From Paramarasmius palmivorus (lineage: Eukaryota; Basidiomycota; Agaricomycetes; Agaricales; Marasmiaceae): a stretch of DNA of 64,000 bases. Made by a program: the position numbers and the translations under genes. Below are positions 22,270-33,560 of this stretch, in pieces; within the stretch, counting starts at the first letter, position 1; each line of letters starts with the position of its first letter. Location of the stretch: assembly GCA_037176845.1 (NCBI GenBank), contig JAYKXP010000049.1, positions 1-64,000 on the forward strand. Reading direction: 5' to 3'. The notes under the pieces were generated by a model that was not told where the DNA came from, did no database searches, and saw only the letters and a list, made by a program, of their open reading frames with translations.

Positions 22270-25200
22270 TCTTCAGGGATTTTTCAAAAAATCTTACTGT
22301 ATCGGCTGTCTTGAGAGCACCCCATGTGGCCTGATACTTTAGCTTGTGTGCCTCAATCTTCCTGTCGTTGTTAGTGAGGTCAGTTCAGGCACATGTGGAA
22401 TCTTTTTGGTGGCACACATTGAATATTGAGCCAAGTATGGATGAAAAGATGATTCTGGACACCTTCCAGTGTGCTGGCTAACTGTCTCTGGCGAAAATCA
22501 ATTTCCATTCAGACCCACAAGGCTAGTTTGGAGAGCTTGCAAATGGCTTCAGGAAGACCAGATAGTAACCATAGAGAAACTTTCTCTGCTTTAACACTCT
22601 CCTCCACCTCTTCCTGAACATGTGCAGAGCCCCATAAGAAGGCTATAGGCATGTATGCCTTCTGAATTGTGCATAGGCAAGATATTGCCCAAGACATTCA
22701 AGACCGTCAATCAGTGAGATTAGTTTTCTGATTAGGTGTGTTGAATTCATTGTGTTTGAGATCCAAGACCAATTGCTGCCTATGTCAATTCAACCTTAGT
22801 CAAAAGGATTTTGCTTGCCAGCATGATAACTTACTGGTGTTCTTTGATATCCAGTGCAAGCTTGAGAAACGCACTTGGAGTAACCTCGTGCAAAAAACAG
22901 TATTCCTAGCTTTTGTTCCTTAGCTTCCCTCTTGGCATATTCCAATTGAACATCTGGCTCCATTTTTGCTACTCAGCAAAGCAGTCATGAGAGTCTGCTT
23001 CAAAAACATAAGGAAATACACATACCACTTGTTAGCATAGAGTAGGGGTTCTTCAACAAATGTCCTTGCTCCCAGTCATCCACTTCACACTGCCACTTTG
23101 CAAGGATATCTTCATCCAGACCATTACTGAACTCCACCAGCTTGACCTTCTGCTTCCTAAGCTCTTTCTTGGCCTTTCGACACCAAATCTATAGCAAATA
23201 CCCTATGAAAAGTTCCATTAGTCAATGCTGATTCCTAAACAATACAAAAACTCATCAAGGCCAACAATCTTATGCCAGTTCCACACCCCCATGTGATCGT
23301 CAATGGTATCCCGATGATGGCCAGGTCCCATCTCTTAGGTACTTGTTCCAATTGGCCTAAGGTTTGCCCAGTGTTGCTTGATGCCTTCACCATCTGTCTG
23401 TCCTGCCCCCAAGATGAAGTGTAGTGCAAAGTTTTCTTGACAGCATCATTCATGGCCCTGGATATGCAGTTTTGGCACCACAAACTTCTATCTATCCTTG
23501 TGAAGACCAATCCTTGCTACTGCCAGCAATTTTGCCATTCGCTCAAAAAACTTTTTGTGATATTGACAGGAGTATGTCATAACACAAGACTCAATATAGG
23601 TATTTGTCAGAATGACACTGAGAACACCTGACCGTATAATCAGATAGACCATACCTAGGCAGTGGGTAAGATAGGTGAATCCAAAAACTAACAAGCTGCT
23701 CACTTTTCACCATGTTTCAGATCCACCATCCCCATTGGCTCCACAATTTCATGTTGAGCACACAAGCAAAGAATTGTGCTGGTCGTTGTGTAGCCGTGTC
23801 TATACTTGTTATTGGCCTGCTCTACTGCTGCCAGGCTATTGCAAGTGTTCACCTACCCAAATATCATGAGCAATTTCAACCCAACAGTGACTTTGAGTTT
23901 ATGCACCTCTTTCTGACTTCCAATGTTCTTCAGCCAGGGCTGATAGTCACTCTGGTTGACAAAATAAGTAAGGCCCATAAATAGTCCAGGATCTTTCTTT
24001 TCACTTAATATCCTGTGGTGTTTAAGTTGGAAACAGGCATCTATACTGATGAACTTGTTATAGAGAAATCTAGTAAAACCTAGTTAGCATTCAATTAACA
24101 TCAACAATGCCTGTCACTCACTGTTTTGGTAACCCAGAGAAGTTCACCAGCATGTTGATACCTGGACATAGACAGGCAGGGCAGCATACTGCCAGCTCCT
24201 CCTATGAAAGGTCTTCCAAGGCACATTCAGGCTGATTTCCGACTCCTGCATGCTGTAACATTTGTAGATATTGCCATTGCTGATTCACCCAAATGAATGC
24301 TTTATAACAATCCTATTGAACGTTTCTAAGCCCAATGATTGCACCACAGGTAACATTTCAAGCTCACCTTGAAGTCCGAAACACCTGAGTCATCCATCCC
24401 TCTCTCCAGCATGTGGTAAAAGTCATACAAGAAGACCTTTCCTTGTGTGGTCAAGTGGTGGAAATAGAACAAGGTACAGAAGGTGAACACAGTGTGAGGC
24501 TCAGTAACCATTGCCAGATACAAGCAGTTACACATAAGTTGCTGCCACTTGTCTCCTACAACATTAGTTGCCTGACATTCACAAAAGGAGAGTGATACTT
24601 CCTGGATACCTTCCAGGTCTACAACCACAAAGCCTGTCTGTGAACGTTGAGGCTTGAGGTGTCATCCAAACAATGGCCAAGTTGGATGATCAGACCCAGT
24701 TGTCGCAGTGTGGTTCTTTCAAAAAAGTGTCTATTCCATCTCTTGGGTCTCTATTAGCTTGGTTCTGCTGGTAGTTTCAGTTGACACACCTCAATTCAAC
24801 CAAATGGATGACTCTTAGGCTCCTTAACCATGCACTTTGAGCATAGAAGACATCTTGAAAAGCAGTCTCTACAGCAGGACATCTCCTCACCAACACTTTT
24901 GCAGACACAGCATTCCATCTTGTTGAAATGACCCAGGCCTTTGTGAAACATCAATTCTGACAGGAAGTCCTTTGTTTGCAGCACCCAATCTTTGATAGGC
25001 TGATACTGAGAATGATCCAAGGTCAATAGAGGATTCACATGGGGAGAAGGTACTACACTCACTGAAGCATCTGTGTGTCTTTGCTTCTTATTTTCCTTCA
25101 AAGCCTCATCCAAAACATCCAGTATTCTGTATTCACCTCCGACCCCAAAGCTTCCAAAGCCATACCCATGTTCAGACCCATAGTCCCAGTTTGACAAGCT

Positions 25201-25305
25201 ACAGGACAACAAAATTGCATCCAATATCCTCAATTTTTTGGGGAGAGGTGGTGGTGGTTGAACCATTATGAGGTTCTCCTTGACACAATGGCCATCTGCT
25301 GACAA
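22270..25305 (-). pseudogene. KDZ transposase with CxC2-like cysteine cluster, degenerate
   Basis: From N- to C-terminus on the minus strand: a cysteine cluster CCVCKSVGEEMSCCRDC followed by CLLCSKCMVKEPKSHPFG (CxC2-like, about 24800-24920); FFERTTLRQLGLIIQLGH; VVVDLEGIQEVSLSFCEC; TAFTF-like VFTFCTLFYFHHLTTQGKV (24.4-24.6 kb); CPACLCPGIN (24.15 kb); ISIDACFQLKHHR and KDPGLFMGLTYFVNQ (24.0 kb); VEPMGMVDLKHGEK (23.7 kb); CQYHKKFFERMAKL (23.5 kb); GQTDGEGIKQHWANL and EMGPGHHRDTIDDHMG (23.3 kb); and IQKAYMPIAFLWG (22.65 kb). This order is that of KDZ transposases. Stops (for example TAA after GTST near 23335) and frame changes show it is dead. Introns cannot be separated from frameshifts by eye. 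The C-terminus lies at 8.9-9.2 kb. Confidence 0.8.
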
Positions 25306-27085
25306 TTCCTGTAATTAAATGACTGCCATAGGTTTGCTGACATTGCAGGAGAATCATTGGAGTCCTGCTATTTTGATTTATGCTTGGAAGACATACCAGA
25401 CATAAAGGAGCAAACAAAGTCACATGGATGAACGCATGTCATCACCTGTGACAGCTGTGACTTCTGCATCACTCAACCAATACCACCATCATCTAGTCAC
25501 CTTTGAAGGTATGTACCACTACTTTCTCACATTCTTTACTTTGCTTTCTTGGTTTCTTGCTGCCTAAGGAATGCATCCATCCCAATGAGGACCAGCTTCA
25601 GCAACAGGAAACCAAGAGATCCATCACTGTACACTTTTCACAATACTGAGCCCACAACAGGATGTTATCAATGCTGCCATGTTCCAATTTAACAAATGGC
25701 ACTCTCAGGAAGGATGGAACCCCCAGCTGGTGAGTCATAAGTGTCAGTCCCCTAGCCTTTCTGACTCAGGGAGTCTTAGAAACCTGTGGGTGTTCTTTTC
25801 TTACATTAAACACACAAATAGTCCTAGCCAACCATTCCATTTGTCGCTACAACCCATATTCACTACCATTCTAACAATAAAACACTGCTTTACTCCATCA
25901 TGACCCCACTAGTCCAACTCCGCATCTAACACATCATATTCAATGGAGTCATCTTGAATCACCTCTTTATAACAACTGTGAAGAAAGCTATGTAGCACAG
26001 AAGAAGTTCAGCCCTTGAAGAAAGGAGTGTGCCGCATGACATACCTCATGACCTGGTCTGCCATGTTCTCAAGGTTCTCTGTGTTCAACATGTCTTCTTC
26101 TTCCCAGATCACCATTACAGGCCCATACCACAGTCGTCAAAGACCATCGGTGTAGCCCTGCAGCTCTCAAGTCATGGCATTGTTAATATTGAATCTGTTG
26201 TATCTTGTCTGCTCAAAATAGAACAGTCAGAAATCATCTCCAGCTTGGCTTTCAATGTGGATACACTCCATATGTGCCATGTCACCTTCTTCTTGTGCAT
26301 TAGAATCCATGAAAGGGTACAAGTCATACTGCTAGATGTTGGAATGCTCAAGCCTGATGATCTGGGGTTCCTCAGATACATCAAAGAAGAGTTCAGCCTA
26401 TCACATGTTAGTGAGGTTATCAAAACTCAAATCCTCAGATCGTTCTCACCTTGGTATGCTGATAAACTATTTTCAAGAAATTCACTATATTTCCACATTT
26501 TTTAGGTCTTTCTGAGGGTGAAGCTGATGCTGAGAGAGGTTCCATCTTTAGCAGCTGAGCATGCATGGACAGAATAGGGCTGACATAGGGTTTTATTAAT
26601 GATCCAAGCCAGCAGGCCTAGGTAAGTCCCTTCTCACAGATGTTATCTCAGATTTCTGAGTTTGGATTTGTGCCTGCCAGCTGTTATTTCATATTTGTTG
26701 TTAAGGTAAGCTTGAATAGGCTTTCTTTATTTACACTGTAACTGCAGCTCATACTATCAGTAGCTGAGAATAGTCATATTCCGTCAACTCAGAGCAAAAA
26801 ACATAGGGTCTAAGTTGGGAAGCATCAAAATCAATGAAAAGTCCCATCCAGGAGAGCCCAGGAGATGCAGGTATACATAACTGTTTGATGGTTAACTATC
26901 GATCTGATGCCATATCTCTTTCTAGAAAGCCTGCAGAAACATTTCCATCAGGGCACTGAGAGCCACCAAGCCACCACATTCCACTGAGGCTCATAAAACA
27001 CCCCAACTTCAGAGGTTTTACCCCCTGCTGCTTGTCTTTCTTTCTTTTACTTCATGCTTACCTTTTCTCATTTTTTTTTTTTGCA
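25306..27085. other. no supported gene
   Basis: This lies upstream of the KDZ gene and may hold its promoter and first exons. A 158-codon open frame on the plus strand (26029-26505) has no recognisable domain and no codon-level support, so I do not call it. No TET/JBP-type dioxygenase motif, which often accompanies KDZ elements in basidiomycetes, was noticed. Confidence 0.4.
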
Positions 27086-27346
27086 ATGTCCTCTGATGTT
27101 TCCAACACATCCAGCACTGACCAGCCTCAGATTGACGTCATTTCTGAGCAGTCACAAGCCTGCGAGGCAGCTGTCAAAACTGGACAGACAGTCAACACTG
27201 CTGAGAAACCCAGCGAAACTCCTGGGCATCTGGTTACCTCCCCACTTATGGACACCTCTCATATGCCTCAATACTTGGACAAGCAAGCTCAACTTGTGGG
27301 ACAGTTGACTGAGGTACACTTTAGTCACCCCTTATACAGGACCTAA
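27086..27346 (+). CDS. possible first exon of an unrecognised gene
   Basis: An ATG (27086) opens a Ser/Thr/Gln-rich, hydrophilic frame (MSSDVSNTSSTDQPQID...) that runs to QLVGQLTE before GT-rich sequence at 27310 (GAGGTACACT could be a donor). A pyrimidine-rich tract precedes it. It may belong with the acidic and duplicated exons at 29.5-33.6 kb, with the repeats at 27.4-28.8 kb being intronic insertions. This is inference only. Confidence 0.3.
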   Translation: MSSDVSNTSSTDQPQIDVISEQSQACEAAVKTGQTVNTAEKPSETPGHLVTSPLMDTSHMPQYLDKQAQLVGQLTEVHFSHPLYRT

Positions 27347-27412
27347 TAGGATAAACTCCCAAGGTGAGCAGTTTGGCCTCTAAGGTGGGGTCATGGATTG
27401 TGTTTACCTAAG

Positions 27413-28250
27413 TAGGTAGCTACCTCTGTATCAAGCCTGTGGTAAGGTTTTTACCCAACTTTCTGCAGAATTGAGTTCTAGGCAGTCACCTATGCAGTAT
27501 AGAATTGTCCAGCCTGGGTTTTCTTGTGTGATGTGACAGGGGTGTCAGGGGTCCTAGTTCTATAAAATAGGCTATGAAATGGGTATTTATGCTCTAATAT
27601 TGCTTGCACTTATACTGCTAATACCTCTGTTCCTTTTCAGTGCTGTACAAGACTTGGAAAGAGCAAATGATACATAGAAATAGCCATTTATCACCAAAAA
27701 AAAAGTGTCAAAGACAGGTAGAAAAATAGAGGTTCATGCATGAATATTACCTGTGCTTGTACTGACTATTGACATCTGAATGAATAGTTGAGGCTAATAA
27801 GCTATTAGGGAGATATTGTTATCTCATGTATGAAGAGAATTCTATAAGCTTCATATTACATGTAGATAGAACTACAAGACTTTTGCTCAGTGTTAGCATA
27901 CACTACAGAACCTGGACTGTTACTTTCTATAACTCTGAGTATATGAGACAGATAGAAACCTGTGTTCTTCAAGTCCTGATCCAACATTAATGTCTACTAC
28001 AGCTTTCAGGTAGATACCTCAAGTCAGTTTGTACTACAGGTAATTGCCCAAAAGCTATATAAGTGATAGGTAGTGACCTGTATTGCCTGGGTAAATGCCT
28101 AGAGATCTTTAGATTACAGGTAATTACCTGCAGGTTATATAAGTAATAGGTAGTTACCTATGTGTCTCAGATATTTGCCTTGGATGTTTTTAGAATGCAG
28201 GTAATTACCTGGAAGTTATATGAGTACAGGTAATTGCCTAGATTAGATAT
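27413..28250. repeat. cluster of about nine AGGTANNTACCT-like palindromes, part in ~80-bp tandem units
   Basis: Near-perfect 12-mers centred on AGGTANN(T)ACCT occur at about 27413, 28009, 28037, 28067, 28090, 28118, 28148, 28199 and 28227. From 28037 they fall into a degenerate tandem unit of about 80 bp (CAGGTAATT..., then TATATAAGTRATAGGTAGT...), about 2.7 copies. No coding is seen here. Confidence 0.8.
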
Positions 28251-28334
28251 TTGGAAACAATGTATATTGTTACACTTTTTTATAGGCCAAAAAAGGCAGG
28301 AAGTTGGTAAAATTCATAGTTTATCTTTTTACAT

Positions 28335-28838
28335 ACTTTTGAGTGCTTTTGGGGCACTTTTTTAAGGGGAAAATAGTTCCCACCCCTGCTGACATCATTT
28401 AGGACCTTCTCCACTCCGCTTTTTTGTTCCCAAAATGGAAGGTGCCCTTACCTCACTGTTCTTTATCTGTAATTAATACATTAGAGGGCTATTGGAGCAT
28501 GCTGGAGAGCTACAAAAATTGCATTTTTAAGGGAATATGTTCTAATATGTTCCAAAAGCATGCTCCTGCAATTGGGGGGCAGGGGAATGTAAAAAAAAAA
28601 AACCAGTCCAAATATGGTAATTCAGGAAAATGGCATATTGGATCTTGGGCTATAAGGCCAGATATTGACATGGGGTAAGTTAGAGGACCTAGATATATCA
28701 AATACAAGCCTAGGCATACCAGATAGTATATGGTTTAGTGGAATAATGGTGCTTAAATATGAAAAATACTGAAAATCTCCGAAATTGGGGGAATAAAATT
28801 ACAGGATGGGATGTAATGTAGCTAGGGCTTAGATATTG
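28335..28838 (+). repeat. copy 2 of the ~490-bp dispersed repeat
   Basis: It is the inverse of 21401-21890 and ends sharply at TTAGATATTGT. The pair flanks about 6.4 kb including the KDZ body, so they could be taken for long terminal inverted repeats, but the KDZ C-terminus lies outside them. Independent insertions of one repeat family fit better. Confidence 0.85.
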
Positions 28839-29558
28839 TGGATGAGGGATGATATATGTCCCACAAGAATGTCAATTACCTCCATGAATCCTGTTAATAC
28901 TACTTAGTTTCGGTGAAATCACCTAATACTATGACTGCTCTCAGTATACAAAAGCACTCTACTGTGGTGTAGTTGTGCAAGTGTGGTTCGGCGTGATCAG
29001 AGTTGCCATGCTTAGAGATATCTACTCAAGCTTGGTCTCAAGAGGGGTACTATAGATTTCCCTGATATGTATATTTTCTCATTGTATCTCTCTCCCGACT
29101 CTGTTTCCATCTCTTTTCTGTCTCGTTCCGCAGTTGTTCTGACTCAGATTACCTATTATTTAGTTTATTCACCTTGGACAGTATAAAAACAACACCAAAT
29201 GTACGGGGACTGCAGAGGATTCTGCCCCCCACTTGCACGTTACACATTTAATGTGGTTATTGTACAAATAGATTGCTATTGTCTGATCAGAACTCTACCC
29301 AAGTCAGGCCCTAGCCTTATTGAGAAGACTAGTTGAGATCTTACTGCAGACAAAAACTTGAGAGGTCGCAATAAAGACCAAGTTGTTGGCTTTGTGTATT
29401 GCTCTACACTTCTCCTATTAGTGAAACTGTATACTAGTTTGTCTTGGTGACGTTCTGGAAGTATTTTAACCAGTTGGGTTACACATTAGCATCATATAGA
29501 AGGCCTCAGTTTTGGTAATTGAGCTTCCTTGCTTGCGTGCTAGGCCTTACCATCTCAT
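28839..29558. other. gene-free relic repeat DNA
   Basis: Segments 28960-29015 (inverted) and 29283-29420 (direct) recur at 7.36-7.92 kb. A TATAAAA-like motif lies near 29183. No coding region is seen. Confidence 0.45.
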
Positions 29559-29898
29559 AAAGGGAAGGCAAAAGCACGAAACACCAAGGACTCTGAGGAA
29601 AGCTCAGCAAAATATAGTGATGAGAGTGATTGGAGCACAGAGGAGGATTCAGAAGATGAAGGAGGTGAGGAGAGGCCAGAAGAGACATTGGAAAGAGACA
29701 AAGAGGGTGTGACAGGCAAGGACAGACACAAGACATACGAGGAGGAATGAGAGGACAACATCAGGAGGAATTGCACTCAAGTCCCTTGGCTTAGACCGAC
29801 CTATCTTTGAAAATGTGAAGCTCCAACCCAAGCACAAGTCCTCAAAGAAAGCCAAACTCAGCAAAGAAGTTGAAGGCAGACCTGTATGACAATCAAGC
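29559..29898 (+). pseudogene. acidic exon of an unrecognised gene, frame-shifted
   Basis: One frame encodes KGKAKARNTKDSEESSAKYS followed by a long Asp/Glu/Ser stretch to a TGA near 29748. After a one-base shift the coding-like sequence continues (SLGLDRPIFENVKLQPKHKS) to a TGA near 29888. The type is typical of a disordered, acidic regulatory region. It lies upstream of the duplicated module and may be the same gene. Confidence 0.35.
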
Positions 29899-29967
29899 AG
29901 GGAAAAAGCTGTTGTTGAGTTGGTGAGTCATTGTCATTGCCATTGTAGCTGACTACTGGCTGATTGT

Positions 29968-30516
29968 GGAGTACAGTACTATGAGGGTGTTCAAGAAACC
30001 AAAGACCATGCAGATAGTCAGCAGGTCAATGTTCTCAAGTGCCTGATGGACATTTGGAAACAATTCTTGGCAGGAGCGCAACTGAATGTATCTATGTTCT
30101 GTCATTTTGTCAATTTCCTCACCATGAGAGGCTCTGATACAAATACTGTCTGGATTGGTCATGTGTTGCATTTAAGTGCTTGGATGAAGAGCACAGATTA
30201 CCCTTCATCTGTTCCAGAGGTACATTTGCCCACTATCCATTAACCACAAAGGCTCACTGTAATGATAGGCCCCAACTGCTACTCTGGACTACAGTATGTT
30301 GCTCAATAGCCAACAGAGTAATGTATACGAGCGTCTGATGGAAATTCAGGGGTATTTCATTAATCAAGCCAAAGTGAGCATAGCAATATTTTGCGAATTC
30401 ATCAACTACACTCTACCTGAGGCATCAGATGACAATAAGACATGGATAGGTCATGTTTCTTATCTGAGTGAATGGATGGAGAACAATAGCAAAGAAGGTA
30501 CATTACCTAAGGTGCA
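29968..30516 (+). pseudogene. unrecognised gene segment with a tandemly duplicated ~65-residue module
   Basis: Two open segments (to about 30224, and 30296-30516) encode related modules: QQVNVLKCLMDIWKQFL...FCHFVNF...WIGHVLHLSAWM and QQSNVYERLMEIQGYF...FCEFINY...WIGHVSYLSEWM, each ending near PEVH/PKVH. By eye they are about 45% identical. A GT at 30516-30518 and ...CTAAT...TTATTAG at 30562 could form an intron to an exon split by the hAT insertion (continued at 33371-33560). I do not recognise the family. Confidence 0.4.
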
Positions 30517-30588
30517 TTGAACATGATATCATGCTTGTTGATGTAATTGCTAATCACTTTATTAGGCACCCAATGTCAACCCCTCAGG

Positions 30589-33362
30589 TAGTGTGGTTGG
30601 CAAACTCTTGCCATTTTGCCATGGCGCATGGCAAAAATGGCAATTGCCAGGCGAAAATTGACGGGATCAATTTCGGGGTGGCAAATATGGCAAAAATCGG
30701 TAATTTATTTGGGATGGCAGCGAGTTCTTTTGTACATACTTACGGCCCAATCATGTCAATACAAACTCGAAAAATTATTTTCACTTTTCACAATCCCCCG
30801 ACTTCCAGAGCAATGGCTCTGTCGCGAGGCAGGCCTGCCCACAGCTTCATTTCTGATCATTTTACAAAGCTTGAACAAGTTGATAACAAATTGCGGCGCT
30901 ATTTCTACAAATGCAATCACTGCGGTGATAACCCGGGTAGTCCTGGAGCCAAAATTGAACACCGGGACAGCAAACTCGCACAGCACTTAGCCGACCCCAG
31001 ACAGTGTCTATCCAACACTCCAGAGGCTCGACAGGCTCGGATAGCTGCTCTTCAGTATCTACAAGCAAAAAAGCAGAATACAGAGCCAATAGATTTGGTG
31101 GGGGATTCCAGACAGGGAGAGACGCAGGAGATCAGTGCACCGGCGAGTAGTCAAGCAGTTTCAGGGTCCGTGGAGCAGCCGGCAGCGAAGAAACAGAAGT
31201 TAAACCAGCGTCGACTGTATGTTGATCCTGGAATGTCTGATGGGGAAAAAGATCGGGCAGATATCAAGATGCTTCGGTGTGTCCATTTGAAGATTTCTAC
31301 GATACCCTGTCTGAAGTACCTGAGTAGATGGTTCATCCACACCAATATTGCATTCCGTGCAGCCGATAATCCCTTCCGAAATTCCTGGGTCCATGACTTT
31401 CGACCCTCGTACAATCCTGCCAGCCGATATGTCCTTTCACACACACTTATTGACAGTGAAAAGGCCCGTGTAGTGCTTGAGGAGATGGAGCGAATGTCAT
31501 CAATGAACCTGATGACATTGTTGATTGATGGCTGGGAGGATGATTTGAAGCGGTCGATTTATGGCACTGTCGGCGCACAAGTCAAGAGACATCCTGTTGT
31601 CATGGGGCTTGATGATCTGACTGGCGAGCGGGCAACAGCAGAGGGAATTCTTGACTCTGCAGTAAAGTCGATGAAGGTGATGGGGGTAGAGAGTGGAAAG
31701 AACTTCGTTGCTTGTACGACAGACAATCCCACGACCATGCAAGCCTTTCGTAAAAAGTTTGAGTCTATCTACTGGTGGATTATAGTACGTGAGCATTCAT
31801 TCATAGTTAATCGTCCTCTCTAACATGTTTGATACAGACCCTCGCATGTTTTCTGCATGGCCTGAATACCATGCTTGGAGACATCTACAGTTATCGACCA
31901 GTGAAGGCTGCCTTGAGCAAGGGCAATAAAATTGTCACCTTCTTTGACAACTCTCACTACTGGGGCGGACAGCTCAAAGGCGAAGCTGTGAAGGCTAAGA
32001 TTGCACGCGGCCTCAAGCTCAACTGCGAGTCTCGCTGGTATGCACTGATACTTCTGTGTATCAGTGTCGTCGCACACCAAGAACCCCTCTCCCAAATCTG
32101 TTTCCGCCCTGATGCCCAGAAGAAGACCAATGGTCTTTCTCAGGTCTCCCCCGACGTCATCAACACTGTTCTCTACGATGCCTCATTTTGGCCAATGATG
32201 AAGCAGATCACTAAAATCTGCAAGCCTGTAGTCGACGCAATTGGCAATTGCGAGGGCCGAAACATCAATCTAGCCGACTGCATGCTTGAGCTTCTCCGAC
32301 TTGCTCGCATCTTTTCCACCATGCGCTGCGATGACACTGATGAGGACCCAGAGTTTTTAGAACATGCAAAGACAACATTTGACCGCCACTTCAACATGAT
32401 TGCAACGCCAATTCATCGTGTTGCTCTTTTCCTTCACCCTCTTTGCCGAAAGCTCGCAACCTCGAACTGCGCAAAAGGTCATACCTTACGCCACTATGCT
32501 TCCACTCTTATTGGACTAGCGAAGAAATGGCGTTGGCCTGAGCAGAAGGTAGAGAAATTGGTAGCTGATATCCACCTCTACAATCAATGCAAAGCTCCTT
32601 TTACCGGCGGCCAAAAGGATGGGCTCGAGTGGTGGGCATCACTCAGTGTCAATTCCAATACTCACCCACTCAAAGCAGTTGCAATCATCATTCTTTCCAT
32701 CGTGCCTCATTCTGCTGAGGTCGAACGACTCTTTTCCGCACTGGGTGGGATGCAAGACCGTAAACGCGTCAATCTATCCGTGCCAATGTTCGAGACTCTT
32801 GGACAGCTGCGTAACAACTATGTTATGAAGGAGCAAGAGATGGCAGAGTCCCTGAACAAGAAAAAGCAAACCCACGCTCATATGCATACGCGCGAGGAGC
32901 CAGGTATTGATGCCGACTTGGCGAAGGACTTAGAAGACTCCGTTTCATGGGTTCCTCCATTCCGCTTAGAGATTCAAGCAGAACTCGAGGCCGAAAGGGA
33001 GGTTGAGATGGCTTACAGGATTCTCGAGAAAGAGTTAGAGGCTGAGCAGGCAGCTCCCGAGGACTCCAATGCAGGTTCGGTGACAAGAGGTGAAGTTTTT
33101 GACTTTGCGGCACTTGATGCAGTGGACCGGGGTGTCATTCCAGCATCGTTTGCCGAGGAAGTTGATGTTCGGGGATCCTCAAAGGACACTTGGGACGTTG
33201 AGGACCATTTGAATGGTTTTTGAGGCCAGTAATTACATTGTTAACGTATGTAACTACCTAAAAAATTTTGCCATTTGTACCATTTTTGCCGTACCTTGGC
33301 AATTGCCGTTTCGCCATTTTGCCCGGCAAAAATACCCCCAGATATTTTTGCCATCCACACTA
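30589..33362 (+). mobile_element. hAT DNA transposon, 2774 bp, TIRs and 8-bp target duplication present
   Basis: The ends are imperfect inverted repeats: TAGTGTGGTTGGCAAA at the left and, reverse-complemented, TAGTGTGGATGGCAAA at the right (15 of 16). Flanking 8-mers CCCTCAGG (30581-30588) and TCCTCAGG (33363-33370) match at seven of eight positions, the length expected of hAT duplications. Repeated TTGCCA/TGGCAA words cluster at both ends (subterminal repeats, probably transposase sites). It encodes a complete transposase and so may be autonomous. Confidence 0.9.
30813..33223 (+). CDS. hAT-family transposase with N-terminal BED-type zinc finger (785 aa)
   Basis: Exons 30813-31784 and 31838-33223 join in phase 0 across a 53-bp GT-AG intron; no stop interrupts the chain. 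A BED-like zinc finger uses C34, C37, H58 and C65. A catalytic-type Asp lies in TLLIDGWEDDLKRS, as in the first Asp block of hAT transposases. The C-terminal hAT dimerisation domain lies at about residues 590-655 (LKAVAIIILSIVPHSAEVER...LFSALGGMQDRKRVNL). The tail is acidic. The enzyme would excise and insert the element flanked by the TIRs described. I chose the ATG at 30813 because upstream sequence runs into the TIR. Confidence 0.85.
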
Positions 33363-33370
33363 TCCTCAGG

Positions 33371-33560
33371 CCTTCTACATGCTTCTGTCAAGTCTGTTAA
33401 GTCCATCAATGCTCAACCTGTCGACCAAGAAGATGCCTGGAAGAGGTTGATGGTAGAGTACACCAAGTTCATTGAGGATGACCCTGCGGTATCTGTGTCA
33501 ACTTTGACAAAGCTTGTTCATGAACTATATGTGGAAGAATCATCAGCAAGGACAAATTAA
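33371..33560 (+). pseudogene. last exon of the unrecognised gene, cut off by the hAT insertion
   Basis: After removal of the hAT element and one target copy, an exon starting APNVNPSG (30566) reads through into LLHASVKSVKSINAQPVDQE and ends SSARTN at a TAA (33558-33560). The coding frame crosses the insertion site without a break, which supports the site and the gene. Confidence 0.4.

Noticed and set aside
26029..26505. 158-codon plus-strand open frame
   Set aside because: No domain, no splice context and irregular composition; probably chance in relic KDZ-flanking DNA.
21401..28838. Reading the inverted repeats as long TIRs of the KDZ element
   Set aside because: The KDZ C-terminus (8.9-9.2 kb) lies outside the pair; unless that piece belongs to another copy, the repeats are independent insertions.
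30468..30812. Upstream extension of the hAT transposase
   Set aside because: It crosses the TIR and flanking DNA; the first ATG inside the element (30813) starts the conserved zinc-finger region.
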